Positions 36,952 through 46,478 of a stretch of 64,000 nt of DNA are shown here, piece after piece (position 1 is the stretch's first letter; each line of letters opens with the position of its first letter). Source of the stretch: JAPOUP01 sp965199865 (lineage in GTDB: Bacteria; Pseudomonadota; Alphaproteobacteria; Rhodobacterales; Rhodobacteraceae); the NCBI GenBank assembly GCA_965199865.1, contig CBDATU010000013.1:1-64000 (forward strand). Reading direction: 5' to 3'. The translations under genes were made by a program, and so were the position numbers. Below the pieces are notes generated by a model. The model was not told the DNA's origin. It worked only from the letters and a program-made list of their open reading frames with translations, and searched no databases.

Positions 36952-38751
36952 CTACCGCCCGGCAGTCGCATGGCCGGCCCTGACGACCTCCAGCAACTCA
37001 TTTGGGTTGCCGGTTCGGTTGATGGCTCCCTCGCGCACGAAATAGCCGCGGTCGTTATCGGCTAGCGTATCGCAGAACACGCGCAGGTTCTCTACACTTC
37101 GCACCGCATCGATCGCGTCCGACACACGCGCGCACGTCTCGCCGTGATTGGTATGCGCCAGTGCCGGGTTGTCGCCAGCGACGCGCATGTGCACTGAGGC
37201 CAACAGGCCGCACGACGAAGCGACGCTGGAAATCCGTGCCAGTGTCTCTTCGACAGGATCCCGGTTGCCCAGTCGGAAGACCGCTCCCGTTACACCGATA
37301 TCCTTCAAACCTGCCATCCGCGCCAACATCTCGGCATCGTCTGGCGAAAATCCGTGGTTGATAACGTGGAAATATGTCGAGCCGCTGGAGAGGTCGGATT
37401 TCGATCGCATTCGGGACAGATAGATGGGCAGGCCGGTGCGTTTATGCGCCTCTGACACAAGAGATTTCATTGCGTCGAACTCGTGCCGATTAAAGGCCAG
37501 TTCCCAATCGATTATGCGGTCAGCTGTTTCTTCCATCAACGCAAGATCGCGTTCAGATGGTGTGCCGAAGCTGAAGAGCGTCGGTCGCAGGCCCAAATGA
37601 CAGAGGCTCGTCAATCGTTGGCGCCGGATAGGGTCGCGCAGGTCCATGAGCGGTATCCGTACATCGCGCACCCCCATTTCTATCAGCGCCAGCAGATGAT
37701 AATCGTTCCGAACCTGCTTGCGGTCGAACTCATCCAGCCCACCGCTCGGGGCGACTTCGGATATTTCAGCCCAGTTTTGTCTGAGGTCAAAGCCGATCGT
37801 GGGCGCGGCGTTTTCCCGTGGCGTAGGCGCTAGCATCGAGGCAGGTGCAGGCGCTTCATCGAGGCCCAGTTCCGCACCATAGGTGCGGATGAATTGCATC
37901 GAATGCCCCGCCTCATATACATTTACGACCATATATCCGAGCTTTGCCGCGTCATTGCGACCGAACTCCGTGTCGTTGCCCGGTGTCGCACGCGCCATCT
38001 CGGCATAGTCCTGCCGCACGAAGCTGGTGGATGGAGCGAGATAGAAATCAGTGGTCCCGTGTCGATCGTACCAGAAGTTATGTGCATGCCCGCTAAACAT
38101 CGCCTCGACATTGTGTTTGGAAAGAAGACCCAACAGCCATTCACGGCCCGGCGGGTCGATATTGTCGTAATGCGCAGCCTCTTCCGGATGACAGAGATAT
38201 GCCGGATGGTGCAGCAGCAGTATTCGCCGGTCGCTTCCGGCGCTGTCAAGTTCCTCTTCTACGAAGCCGCGTTGCAGCGCTTCATCCTGCAGGCCGGAAT
38301 TGATGAGCTGGGCGTTCAACAGTACGAACTTGACGCCCTTGTATGAAACGCTCTGATACTGGGAGCCGAACTCCCTGGTCCAGGCAGCAATTGTCGATTT
38401 CGTCGTTCGTGTGGTTGGTCCGCAGCTGGCTGGCGAGTCGCCGATATCATGATTTCCGGGAATGACGTGAATTGGCACCTTGAGATTGGAGACAATTGAC
38501 CGGTACGCTTCGGCGGCCTTCACATAGAGCGACCCGACATCGGGAACGGGGTGAACCAAATCCCCGAGATGGACTACAAAATCAACCTCGCGCTGATTGA
38601 TGTCTGCAATCACATGACGGAATCGCCTGTTTGCTCGCATATTCACCGGGAACGGCGAATTGCAAACATCCTCATCTGGGTTGACATGCGTGTCGGAAAT
38701 CACCGCAAACGAGAAAAGCCTGGTCCCCAATGGTGCCGGGTTTTCGAACAT
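36952..38751 (-). CDS. Metallophosphoesterase with C-terminal barrel-like domain
   Basis: The N-terminal half is a calcineurin-like phosphoesterase. It has SDTH (Asp20, His22), HLGDLVHP, PGNHD and FSGHAHNF, which supply the dinuclear metal ligands in order. The C-terminal half, about residues 310-599, is separate and reads as alternating strands and helices (VRDVRIPLMDLRDP, LRPTLFSFGTPSE, TGAVFRLGN), suggesting an (α/β)8 barrel, but I cannot name the family. No signal peptide is seen, so it is likely cytoplasmic. It lies five bases downstream of tctA and so should be co-expressed with the citrate-type importer. The substrate is probably a phosphate ester or diester linked to the imported compound. 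Confidence 0.85.
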   Translation of the reverse strand: MFENPAPLGTRLFSFAVISDTHVNPDEDVCNSPFPVNMRANRRFRHVIADINQREVDFVVHLGDLVHPVPDVGSLYVKAAEAYRSIVSNLKVPIHVIPGNHDIGDSPASCGPTTRTTKSTIAAWTREFGSQYQSVSYKGVKFVLLNAQLINSGLQDEALQRGFVEEELDSAGSDRRILLLHHPAYLCHPEEAAHYDNIDPPGREWLLGLLSKHNVEAMFSGHAHNFWYDRHGTTDFYLAPSTSFVRQDYAEMARATPGNDTEFGRNDAAKLGYMVVNVYEAGHSMQFIRTYGAELGLDEAPAPASMLAPTPRENAAPTIGFDLRQNWAEISEVAPSGGLDEFDRKQVRNDYHLLALIEMGVRDVRIPLMDLRDPIRRQRLTSLCHLGLRPTLFSFGTPSERDLALMEETADRIIDWELAFNRHEFDAMKSLVSEAHKRTGLPIYLSRMRSKSDLSSGSTYFHVINHGFSPDDAEMLARMAGLKDIGVTGAVFRLGNRDPVEETLARISSVASSCGLLASVHMRVAGDNPALAHTNHGETCARVSDAIDAVRSVENLRVFCDTLADNDRGYFVREGAINRTGNPNELLEVVRAGHATAGR

Positions 38752-38756
38752 TTCAC

Positions 38757-40262
38757 CTATCCCCCAGTGGTCAGAACGGACGACTTACCCGTCCGCGCCG
38801 CCCGAATACGGCTTCGGATCAGCACGAAGATCGACAGGCAGGTCAGAATCCAGAAAGTGACGGTGATCGCGTTGCGAACAAAGATCGAGTAATCTCCATC
38901 CGCCAGAAGCAGCGCCTGGCGGAAATTGTCCTCCAGAAGTGGCCCAAGAACATAGGCGATCAGAAACGGTGCGACGGGTATGTCCAATCGCATCATTGCG
39001 TATCCGACAAGCCCCATACAGAGCATGACCAAAATGTCGAACAGGTTGTTGTTGACCGCATAGGCCCCATAGACGCAGAGCACAAAGACGATCGGATATA
39101 GGATGCGATTGGGAATCGTGGCCAGCCGGCTGAAGAAACGAATAGCGACTTTTCCGACGACAAAGAGATAGGCCGAACTGAGGAGGATGCCCATAAACAG
39201 CGCATAGATCATCGGAAGGTTTTGTTCGAAGAGGATTGGGCCCGGGCGTAGCCCATGGATCATGAAGGCGCCCAAAATGACGGCGGTAATGACATCTCCG
39301 GGGATGCCCAGAGCAAGCAGCGGAATCATCGTAGCACCTGCAACACCGTTGTTGCCTGCCTCGGCTGCGGCGACACCTTCGATTGCACCTTTACCGAACC
39401 CGTCAGGATCACTCGATTTCCGCCGGGCTTCCGAATAGGAAAGAAAGGCGGCAGGTGCGCCTCCAATGCCAGGAATTGCGCCCAGAATAACGCCAAAAAT
39501 GCTACCCCGGAAAATCGTCCGGAACACGCCCTTATATTCCTGAAAGCTTGCGCCCGTTCCCAGATCCTGATCACGCAGGTTGCCGGGACGGGCGCGGAAT
39601 GCGGCGCGCTTTATGATCTCTGGCAGGGCAAAGAGCCCGATTAGAACCGGAATGAAATTCAATCCCGCCATCAGGTTGTAATTGCCAAAAATGAACCTCT
39701 CGGTGCCGTAGACGAGATCGAACCCGATAGTGGACAGGATCAGACCCAGGCAGGCCGAGAGGATACCTTTCGCCAGGCTGGGTCCGGACACGCCGGCGAT
39801 GATCGTAAGGGAGAACACGATTAGCGTAAAAAATTCCGGCGGCCCAAACCGCAGCGCAAAAGACGCAAGCACGCCCGCAAACAGGATCAGCGACAGGTTG
39901 GAAATGAGGTCTGCGGTGCAGGACGCATAGAGAGCTATGTCCAATGCTTTTCGCGCCTGTCCCTTTTGGCTGAGCGGATAACCATCCAGTACGGTGCAGG
40001 ATGCCGCCGGTGTTCCGGGCGTCTTGATCAGAATCGCGGTCAGCGACCCCCCGTAAAGCCCGCCCTTATAGACACCCAATAGCAGGAGAATGCCGGTCAC
40101 GGGCTGCATCGTGAAGGTAAAGGGCAAAGCCAGTGCCACGCCCATCGGCGTGGTCATCCCCGGGATTGCACCGATAACTGTGCCAATGGCGACCCCAATG
40201 CCGATCACCAGGATGTTCTCGATGCTAAGGAAAACCGAAAAGGCCTGAAGTACTGTTTCCAT
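38757..40262 (-). CDS. tctA: Tripartite tricarboxylate transporter permease TctA
   Basis: The 501-residue integral membrane protein has about twelve segments. The two glycine-rich family motifs are VIGAIPGMTTPMGVALALPFTF near residues 29-50 and GVILGAIPGIGGAPAAFLSYSEARR near 254-280, plus TAILIKTPGTPAASCTVLDGYPL near 74-96. It is the large permease of a TTT importer, working with TctB and the periplasmic TctC encoded by the divergent gene. It overlaps neither neighbour but lies 7 bp from tctB, so the two are co-transcribed. Confidence 0.95.
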   Translation of the reverse strand: METVLQAFSVFLSIENILVIGIGVAIGTVIGAIPGMTTPMGVALALPFTFTMQPVTGILLLLGVYKGGLYGGSLTAILIKTPGTPAASCTVLDGYPLSQKGQARKALDIALYASCTADLISNLSLILFAGVLASFALRFGPPEFFTLIVFSLTIIAGVSGPSLAKGILSACLGLILSTIGFDLVYGTERFIFGNYNLMAGLNFIPVLIGLFALPEIIKRAAFRARPGNLRDQDLGTGASFQEYKGVFRTIFRGSIFGVILGAIPGIGGAPAAFLSYSEARRKSSDPDGFGKGAIEGVAAAEAGNNGVAGATMIPLLALGIPGDVITAVILGAFMIHGLRPGPILFEQNLPMIYALFMGILLSSAYLFVVGKVAIRFFSRLATIPNRILYPIVFVLCVYGAYAVNNNLFDILVMLCMGLVGYAMMRLDIPVAPFLIAYVLGPLLEDNFRQALLLADGDYSIFVRNAITVTFWILTCLSIFVLIRSRIRAARTGKSSVLTTGG

Positions 40263-40269
40263 CTTTACC

Positions 40270-40782
40270 TCAGCTCAGGAATTCAAACATGCCAAGTGGA
40301 ATCGGTACGCTCGCAACATGTCGGAAGAACAGATACAAAAGTACCGGCGTGCCGATGCCCAACACGCCGATCAGTACCAAACGGCGTTCGCCGTAAAAGA
40401 GCATCATCGCTGTCAGGAGAATGATCGAGGCGGCCACTATTCCAAGCGTTGTCAAACTAAAATAAAAACCAAAGAGACCAATGATTAGCAGACAGGTGCG
40501 AAGCGTGGCCGGGACTGGGTCAAGCTGAAACTCCGTGGAATCCACCACGTCCTCCTCATCAGCCGGTTGGGTCGGCATGAAATACGCTTCAAAGATCAGG
40601 AATAGGGCTGACAGGATGACAGCGCCGGATATCAGGAGCGGCCAGAAATCCGGCGACAATGCACGAAGCTCGACCGTTGAGGGAACATGAACGCCGAAAG
40701 GGATGGCGACAAACACTGCGAATAGGCCGAGCGCGAAAAATAGCACACCGCTTGCCAGGTCTTTCTTCCGCGATTGTTTCAT
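40270..40782 (-). CDS. tctB: Tripartite tricarboxylate transporter small permease TctB
   Basis: This 170-residue protein has four predicted membrane segments with the TctB pattern: LASGVLFFALGLFAVFVAIPF, then LSPDFWPLLISGAVILSALF, and a C-terminal pair ending in LFFRHVASVPIPLGMFE. ATG 40782 forms an ATGA overlap with the stop of the upstream ROK gene, which fixes the start and shows translational coupling to the regulator. Confidence 0.9.
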   Translation of the reverse strand: MKQSRKKDLASGVLFFALGLFAVFVAIPFGVHVPSTVELRALSPDFWPLLISGAVILSALFLIFEAYFMPTQPADEEDVVDSTEFQLDPVPATLRTCLLIIGLFGFYFSLTTLGIVAASIILLTAMMLFYGERRLVLIGVLGIGTPVLLYLFFRHVASVPIPLGMFEFLS

Positions 40783-41310
40783 ACCGCTTCCCCGCTTATG
40801 AGAACATCCGGATTTTGGATCACCACCGCCAGATTTCCCCTTAGGGCCATCCAGAGGCTGGCCCACGAAGGTGTCATATCAGAGCACAGGAGCACTGTTT
40901 GTGAGGTGAGGCCCGCAAGCGCATCCGCTAGAGCGGTGCGGAAGCTCTCGACAGGATCGTCTGGCTCGACCGGGAGCAACCGATTCGGCTGGCAAAACCC
41001 GATAAACAGGGCGAGTTGCCTCGCTGCAAGATCTCCGGTTTGCCGGATCCAGCCCTGCAATGTGGCATCGCGCTTGGAGTTCTCTACCAGGCCCTCCAGA
41101 ATTAGGCCGATCAGGGAATCCGACGTGTTTACAATCATTTTGAAGCCATGGATTTGCCGAAGTGCCGCACGCGCCCCGCAGACATGCGACAACGGCAGAC
41201 CGCCACCTCCAGGCAATTTGCTCTGGGTAATGGTCCACCCAAATTCCAGCGCGCCGCCTGTGTTAGAGTTTGAATTATAAGTCATTGACATAGTTTCTAT
41301 TTATTTCTCT

Positions 41311-42216
41311 GAGATTGACTCCCCCGCCACCAGACTGAGGAGAAACCGGCAGGTGGCCAACGTTCGACATCATGCCCGAACCAGTGACGCGCGATGCCGC
41401 ACCCTGGAAGACAGCGAGTTCCCGCTGAGGAGCCAGTAGTCCTTCGATAGGCGGCGGCGCCGTCCCATCCAGGCGAAGCTCCACTTCACGATCCAACGGA
41501 GGTAAGGGACCGTGAACCCACTGACATCCTTCGGTTTTTCGATAATCCCGGTCGCGTTCCCCAGACCCTTCCCTCCAGGCTGCCTGCTCAGTTTCGGCCC
41601 TGCAAAGCCGTCGTCGGCGAACAGCCTGCACATGGCTGGAGCTGTCTGCGGCAGCCGCGTGATGACATCCGGCGCGCCGTTCCGGTCCAGGACGTCGGCC
41701 GGGTGCACCGTCATGACGATTGGCGTGTCATCGGCGTCCACGGCCAAATGCCGTTTCCGCCCCTTCACCCTCTTTCTGGCACCGTAGCCGCGGGGGTCCC
41801 CGCCCTTCTCTGTCCTGACCGACTGGCTGTCGACCGAGGCGATGAGCGGCACCGACGAACGCCCCGAACGCTGCCGCGCAGGGGCCCGAAGGCGATGCGG
41901 GGCGTGCTCCAGAATCTTGCGGCGCCGCCACTGATGGAAATGGTGCTGGACCGCGCGGAATGGTGGATATCCAGAGGGCAACTCGCACCACTGGCAGCCG
42001 GTGGACAGGATGTGCCGGATCGCATCGAACATTGATCGAAGGCTAACCTCGCACGGCCGTCCCATCCTTTCCCGCTTTGGTAGCATCGACTCGATGATGG
42101 TCCTATTGGCGTCCGTCAGATCGCTTTGGCGATGGTCATCCGACCACCCATTCAGCTTCAGGGTGGTCCCGTTCCAAGGCAGGGCTCTCTCCGGGTTTGG
42201 GTTTGAAATCAATCTC
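41311..42216 (-). mobile_element. IS5-family insertion sequence in the ROK gene
   Basis: The element is about 906 bp. The ends begin GAGATTGACT on the left and, read inward, GAGATTGATT on the right, a 9 of 10 match that I take as the terminal inverted repeats. The transposase reads leftward. I could not find a convincing target duplication, so the exact ends are uncertain by some tens of bases. Confidence 0.65.
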
Positions 42217-42227
42217 GAACACCGCAT
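41370..42227 (-). pseudogene. IS5-family (IS427-like) transposase, catalytic Glu replaced
   Basis: The frame of 285 codons contains SDLTDANRTIIESMLP, LSTGCQWCELPSGYPPF, SVDSQSV (first catalytic Asp), RGYGARKRVKGRKRHLAVD and LFADDGFAGPKL (second Asp). The last catalytic region, normally VERTFAWL, reads VKWSFAWM, so Lys stands where the DDE glutamate belongs. The front of the frame before SDLTD is not transposase-like and no good start codon is evident. The enzyme is therefore probably inactive. It is also possible that a helper copy elsewhere moved this element. Confidence 0.75.
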
Positions 42228-43067
42228 CCTACGAGGTCACTCAGCTAATGGAACAAACTCTCAGACCTTCGCCGTTCACCGACCCCATGGTCAAGGCCGT
42301 AATTCAGCGTGGCAAGGGTTTTGGTGTCCTGACCCAGTCCGATACCGACATCTGCGACATTCATTACCATTGGCGCCGTTGGGGGCGTTGAAAGAACAGG
42401 CAGGGCACCAAGGAGCTCGTCCACGAGGCGGGCCGCATCAATCGGGGCGCTCCAACCGACAATTGGGGTCGTCTGGACCAAGCCCTGCCGCGCATTCACT
42501 TCACCGGCGACAGCAATGGGCACACCGAACAGGTACCGAAGGATCGCAACATGCGTTTCCACCATTTCAGCGGCCTTCTTCAGGCATGGCCGCCGAAATG
42601 CTTCACCATTCGTCCCAGGTGCTTCTGGCGAGACCCATTCGTCGTCGATTTTCGAATTGGAGAGGTCGGCCAAGGTTACGGTCTGGCGACAGGCGTTGAT
42701 CGCAATGCAGATCACATTTCCCCCTTCCCGCGGGGCTTCAGCCCGACAAACCGACGCCCGGAGCGATCGCCAGGGCCATAACTCTCCGTCTCAACTGTCG
42801 GCCCGGCCTTGATCAAAGCGCGGGTGACGCGGGACATGTTGGCGACATTCAAACCCCTGGCTTCGGCAAATGCCGCACGCGAGATGCTCTGTAACCTCAG
42901 ACCGGCCTCAAGAACCATCTGACGGCCATAAAGCTTCCGATCGATTGGCTTGACCAAGTTCACCGTCATTGCATCCGATTAATCATTTGTATAAGTCCAA
43001 TGACGCACAAGCCGGGAAAACGCAACAAAGAATCCAAGAGACTTTGGAGTCAATAGGAGGTAACTGT

Positions 43068-44045
43068 ATGAATTTCTTACGTAAATCAGCGGCAGCGCTG
43101 GGAATCGCAACGGCCATGGTAGCTGGTCCCGCGATGGCGGACTATCCCATGAAGCCGATCAAGATTGTCGTGCCCTACGGCCCAGGCGGCGCGGCAGACC
43201 TTGCTGCTCGCATAATCGCAACCGAAGGGCCGGAATATGTTGGCGGCGAGATCCTGGTCGTAAACCAGACCGGCGCCGCCGGTGTCACTGGCTCTACGAT
43301 GGTGCATAGGGGACCGAAAGACGGTCACCAGCTCTTGATGTCGCGCGTCGGCTCTCAGGCCACTGTTCCGGCGATGAACGAGACCATCCCTTACACCTGG
43401 GATGATTGGACAATGCTGGGCATCGTTGAGTTCAACCCGTTTGCCATCGCGGTCAAAGCGGATTCGCCATACCAGACCTTTGATGATCTGGCGGAGGCTT
43501 TAAGGGGCGACGAAAAGCTCAGCTATGCCTCGGCCGGCGTTGGCACGCTATTGCACATGGCTGCGCTAATTGTATTGGATGACCTCGGCGTTCCTGCCGA
43601 CAATCATATCCACGTGCCTTTCAAAGGTGGTGGCAACGCCACGGCATCGGTGGTGTCGGGAAATACCGATTTCATCTTCCACAATCTGTCCGGATTGATT
43701 GGTGCCATCGAGAGCGGTCAGCTGCGCCCGCTATTGGTCACGACAACCTCGCGCGTTGACAAAATCCCGGACACGCCCACCGCCGAAGAGCTTGGCCATC
43801 CCAATTTGAATGCGGTTATCGGCTGGTCTGGACTCTGGGGCCCCGCGGAAATGGATGACGAGGCGGTCAAAAAGTGGACCGGCGTTCTGCAAGACCTGAA
43901 AGAGGACGCCTCCTGGAACGAGTCAGTGCAGAATCTTGGCTCCACACCAAGTGTAATGTCCATGGAAGATACCCGAGCCTTCGTTGAACAGCAGTTCAAT
44001 AGTTTTCGGGTCATAGCCGACAAGTTGGGACTGGTCGTCCGCTAG
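43068..44045 (+). CDS. tctC: Tripartite tricarboxylate transporter receptor TctC
   Basis: This is the periplasmic solute receptor of the TTT importer (Bug family), 325 residues. A Sec signal peptide (about 1-24, MVAGPAMA before the cleavage) is followed by YPMKPIKIVVPYGPGGAADLAARI, the motif typical of Bug proteins. Later motifs are YASAGVGTLLHMAA, HVPFKGGGNATASVVSGNTDF and WSGLWGPAEM. AGGAGG stands at 43055-43060, which fixes ATG 43068. It is divergent from the ROK-tctB-tctA operon and lies upstream of the sulfatase gene. The ligand is not predictable. Confidence 0.94.
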   Translation: MNFLRKSAAALGIATAMVAGPAMADYPMKPIKIVVPYGPGGAADLAARIIATEGPEYVGGEILVVNQTGAAGVTGSTMVHRGPKDGHQLLMSRVGSQATVPAMNETIPYTWDDWTMLGIVEFNPFAIAVKADSPYQTFDDLAEALRGDEKLSYASAGVGTLLHMAALIVLDDLGVPADNHIHVPFKGGGNATASVVSGNTDFIFHNLSGLIGAIESGQLRPLLVTTTSRVDKIPDTPTAEELGHPNLNAVIGWSGLWGPAEMDDEAVKKWTGVLQDLKEDASWNESVQNLGSTPSVMSMEDTRAFVEQQFNSFRVIADKLGLVVR

Positions 44046-44115
44046 ATGTAAGCCTTTGAGACCAAGGTGCCGGCCGGCCTATGCCGGCCGGGCCGCAGTT
44101 TTTGGGGAACTCAAG

Positions 44116-45654
44116 TTGACGCAGCCAAACTTCCTACTAATTCAAGCCGACCAAATGACCGCGAATGCCCTGTCGGCCTATGGCAACCTGACCGTGAAAG
44201 ATCCCCACATCCGCGCTCTAGCGGATCAGGGCGTAGTCTTTGAAAACTGTTATTGCAACCTTCCCATGTGCGGGCCCTCGCGGGCGTCGATGCATACCGG
44301 GCGGCTGCCCTTTTCCATCGGCATGTACGACAATGCGAGCGAGTTTCACGCTGATCTGCCGACCCTCTGCCATTACCTGCGCGCAATGGGCTATCGCTCG
44401 GAACTGTCGGGCAAGATGCATTTCGTCGGCCCCGATCAGATGCACGGCTATGAAAAGCGCCACACGACCGAGATTTACCCCGCGAATTTCGCCTGGACGG
44501 TGGATTGGTCGAAAGGCCGCGAATACCGGCCCACGAATCTGACCATGGCCCCGATCATCGAAAGCGGGCCTGCCGTGCGCACACTTCAAATGGATTATGA
44601 CGACGAGGTCGCATTCCACGGGATGCAGGCGCTGTTCGATCTGGCACGGAAAGCAGATGACCGTCCATTCCAGCTGACCATTTCCTTCACCAGCCCGCAT
44701 TCGCCCTTTGTCATCGGGCAGGAATACTGGGACCGCTACGATCATGATGATATCGAAAGCCCGGCGGTGCCGCCACTGGAACTGAACGAGATGGATCACC
44801 TCAGCCGCAACCTGCACTTTTGCCAGGGGCGGCATGAGTTCACGGTGACGGATGATCACCGCCGCATGGCACGGCACGGTTATTATGGGATGATCTCCTA
44901 TATCGACGACAAGGTTGGCGAGATCATGGAGGTTCTCAGAACAACCGCGCAGGCCGAGAACACCGTTGTCATCTTCACATCGGACCATGGTGAGATGATG
45001 GGCGAACGCGGCATGTGGTTCAAACAGCATTTCTTTGAATGGGCGTCGCGGGTCCCACTCATCGTGACCGCACCTGATCGTTTCAAACCGGCCCGAGTGC
45101 GTGAAAACATGTCGCTGATTGACCTGATGCCGACCATGCTGAACCTCGCAGCTGGTGAGGAATTCACCGGTTATGCCGCGCCTTGTGACGGCGCTTCGCT
45201 GGTTCCCGCCCTGAATGGCGACACTTCTTCAATGTCAGACGTGGCGGTCGCTGAGTTTGCCGCCGATGGCTCCACCGGCCCCAGCCGGATGGTGAGGAAG
45301 GGCAGGTGGAAACTCATGTGGCTCGAAGGGCAGGACACGCTGCTCTACGATGTCGAGGCCGACCCAAAGGAGGTTAACAATCTTTCTGGCCAACCCGAAC
45401 ACGCCGAGATCGAGGCGGAACTGACCGCGATCCTTTTCGACGGCTGGGACTCGGACAGCCTCTACAAGGACATCCGCGCGAGCCAGGAACGCCGCCTGAT
45501 CATTCACCGGATCACGGAGGGTGAGCCCAGCTATGTGAACATGGTACGCTTGGATGATGATCGCCGCTATGTCCGCAATGCAGGGGCCGCGGACACCAAG
45601 GCACGAGCCCGCCTGCCCTATGTCGCGCCCGCACAACCTGACAAAGGGCGATGA
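44116..45654 (+). CDS. betC: Choline-sulfatase-like sulfatase
   Basis: This type I sulfatase of about 512 residues has the formylglycine site MCGPSRAS (Cys52, Pro54, Arg56), a metal-binding QADQ near residue 11, SGKMHFVGPDQMHGYE near 98-112 and FTSDHGEMMGERGMWFK later. The order YDNASEF, SGKMHFVGPDQ, EIYPANFAWT, YDDEVAFH and GYYGMISYIDDKVGEI matches choline sulfatase BetC closely. BetC releases choline from choline-O-sulfate. I chose the TTG at 44116, preceded by GGGGAA. The only upstream alternative, ATG 44056, adds residues unlike the family. It is 70 bp from tctC, on the same strand. The formylglycine-generating enzyme is not in the window. Confidence 0.82.
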   Translation: MTQPNFLLIQADQMTANALSAYGNLTVKDPHIRALADQGVVFENCYCNLPMCGPSRASMHTGRLPFSIGMYDNASEFHADLPTLCHYLRAMGYRSELSGKMHFVGPDQMHGYEKRHTTEIYPANFAWTVDWSKGREYRPTNLTMAPIIESGPAVRTLQMDYDDEVAFHGMQALFDLARKADDRPFQLTISFTSPHSPFVIGQEYWDRYDHDDIESPAVPPLELNEMDHLSRNLHFCQGRHEFTVTDDHRRMARHGYYGMISYIDDKVGEIMEVLRTTAQAENTVVIFTSDHGEMMGERGMWFKQHFFEWASRVPLIVTAPDRFKPARVRENMSLIDLMPTMLNLAAGEEFTGYAAPCDGASLVPALNGDTSSMSDVAVAEFAADGSTGPSRMVRKGRWKLMWLEGQDTLLYDVEADPKEVNNLSGQPEHAEIEAELTAILFDGWDSDSLYKDIRASQERRLIIHRITEGEPSYVNMVRLDDDRRYVRNAGAADTKARARLPYVAPAQPDKGR

Positions 45655-45892
45655 GTGAAGCCAATGCCGTCATCATGGTCGGTGCCGGATCGGCCGGTTG
45701 CGTGGTGGCCAATCGCCTGTCTGTCGATCCGACGAACAGGGTTGTGTTGATGGAGGGTGGCGGGCGTGACATCACCCATGGATTCAGGGACCCGTTGGCG
45801 ATTTCAAGACGCTGTACTACTACCCTAAGACCGACTGGTGCCACGAGGCCGAGTCGGACCCGGGCCTGCTTTTGCACACAAACTTCTTCTGA
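45651..45892 (+). pseudogene. GMC oxidoreductase (choline dehydrogenase-like) stub
   Basis: A start overlapping the sulfatase stop (ATGA) opens a frame with IMVGAGSAGCVVANRLSVDP, the FAD-binding Rossmann of GMC oxidoreductases, and MEGGGRD. Near 45783-45795 the frame breaks. The next frame reads GPVGDFKTLYYYPKTDWCHEAESDPGLLLHTNFF, which matches the following residues of BetA-type enzymes, and then stops. A normal gene would be about 540 codons, so some 85% is lost. It was probably the choline dehydrogenase acting after the sulfatase. Confidence 0.8.
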
Positions 45893-46326
45893 CCTTTGTG
45901 CGCGGGTCCGGCATGTTTGCCGCCTGACTGGACAGGACTCGATTCGCCACATCCTTTTCTCCCACCAGGACGAGCTCCGCAGGGCGCTGTCGCAGGCCGA
46001 TGCGACAGTTCGCCTGCAGGCATGCGGGATGCGGGACGGGTCGAATCGCCGCACTGGCTCGTACCCGCATTTGGGATCAGGGAAGACGTAGTTCTGATGT
46101 CGATCCCGCACCACTGAATTGCGTTGTGAGCTGGCCATTTCATGAAACTTCGCTCACGACCCGAGCAGTGTTTTCATGCGGAGGGTCGCCCGCCGCAAAC
46201 GGAACGTAAACGACTGGTGGGTCGCACCAGCATCCGGGTTCCGACACCAGCCCTGCGTTACCCATACTGGAGCGCATGGAGCATGAAAGTCGAAACGATC
46301 AAAAAGACAAAATTTTCAGCATGGGA
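45893..46326. other. Gap downstream of the GMC stub
   Basis: No gene is recognised. The sequence is not GMC-like on either strand, so the rest of that gene was removed or replaced. The breakpoint lies just after 45892. Confidence 0.4.
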
Positions 46327-46401
46327 TGGCAGCCCGTAGGGGAATCGAACCCCTCTTTCCAGGTTGAAAACCTGGCGTCCTAACCGATAGACGAACGGGC
46401 C
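46327..46401 (-). tRNA. tRNA-Glu (TTC)
   Basis: A 75-nt cloverleaf with an encoded CCA. The acceptor stem GGCCCGT pairs with ACGGGCT (with a wobble), the anticodon arm CCAGG-TTTTCAA-CCTGG gives anticodon TTC, and the T-arm carries GGTTCGATTCC. It lies just downstream of recJ on the same strand. Confidence 0.95.
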
Positions 46402-46478
46402 ATCAGAAAAGCGTGCGCACCTGATTACGCATGGTGCATGGAATTGCAAGCCCTATGTGCTCTGCCGGGCATGAAATT

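Larger units (their letters stand above)
40779..42969 (-). pseudogene. ROK-family regulator split by an IS5 element
   Basis: The first fragment begins at 42969 with a winged-helix segment (AEARGLNVANMSRVTRALIKAG) and GRRFVGLKPRGKG. After a one-base frameshift in a G5 run near 42720-42725 it continues with GVPIAVAGEVNARQGLVQTTP and LATLNYGLDHGVG to about 42245. The C-terminal ROK part, starting GGALEFGWTITQSKLPGGGGLPL, resumes at about 41275 and ends at 40779. Between the parts lies an IS5-type element. The intact protein would be about 410 residues, a sugar-kinase-fold repressor. It precedes tctB-tctA and faces tctC, so it was the likely regulator of the importer. Confidence 0.85.

Noticed and set aside
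42967..43002. CATTG/CAATG symmetry and a TATAAG box upstream of tctC as an operator and promoter
   Set aside because: The arms are only 5 bp and the best -35 candidate is spaced 15 bp from TATAAG, which is too weak to claim.
45512..46138. Long leftward frame of 208 codons over the GMC stub
   Set aside because: It overlaps the real sulfatase and GMC coding sequence and has the low-complexity composition of a shadow frame.
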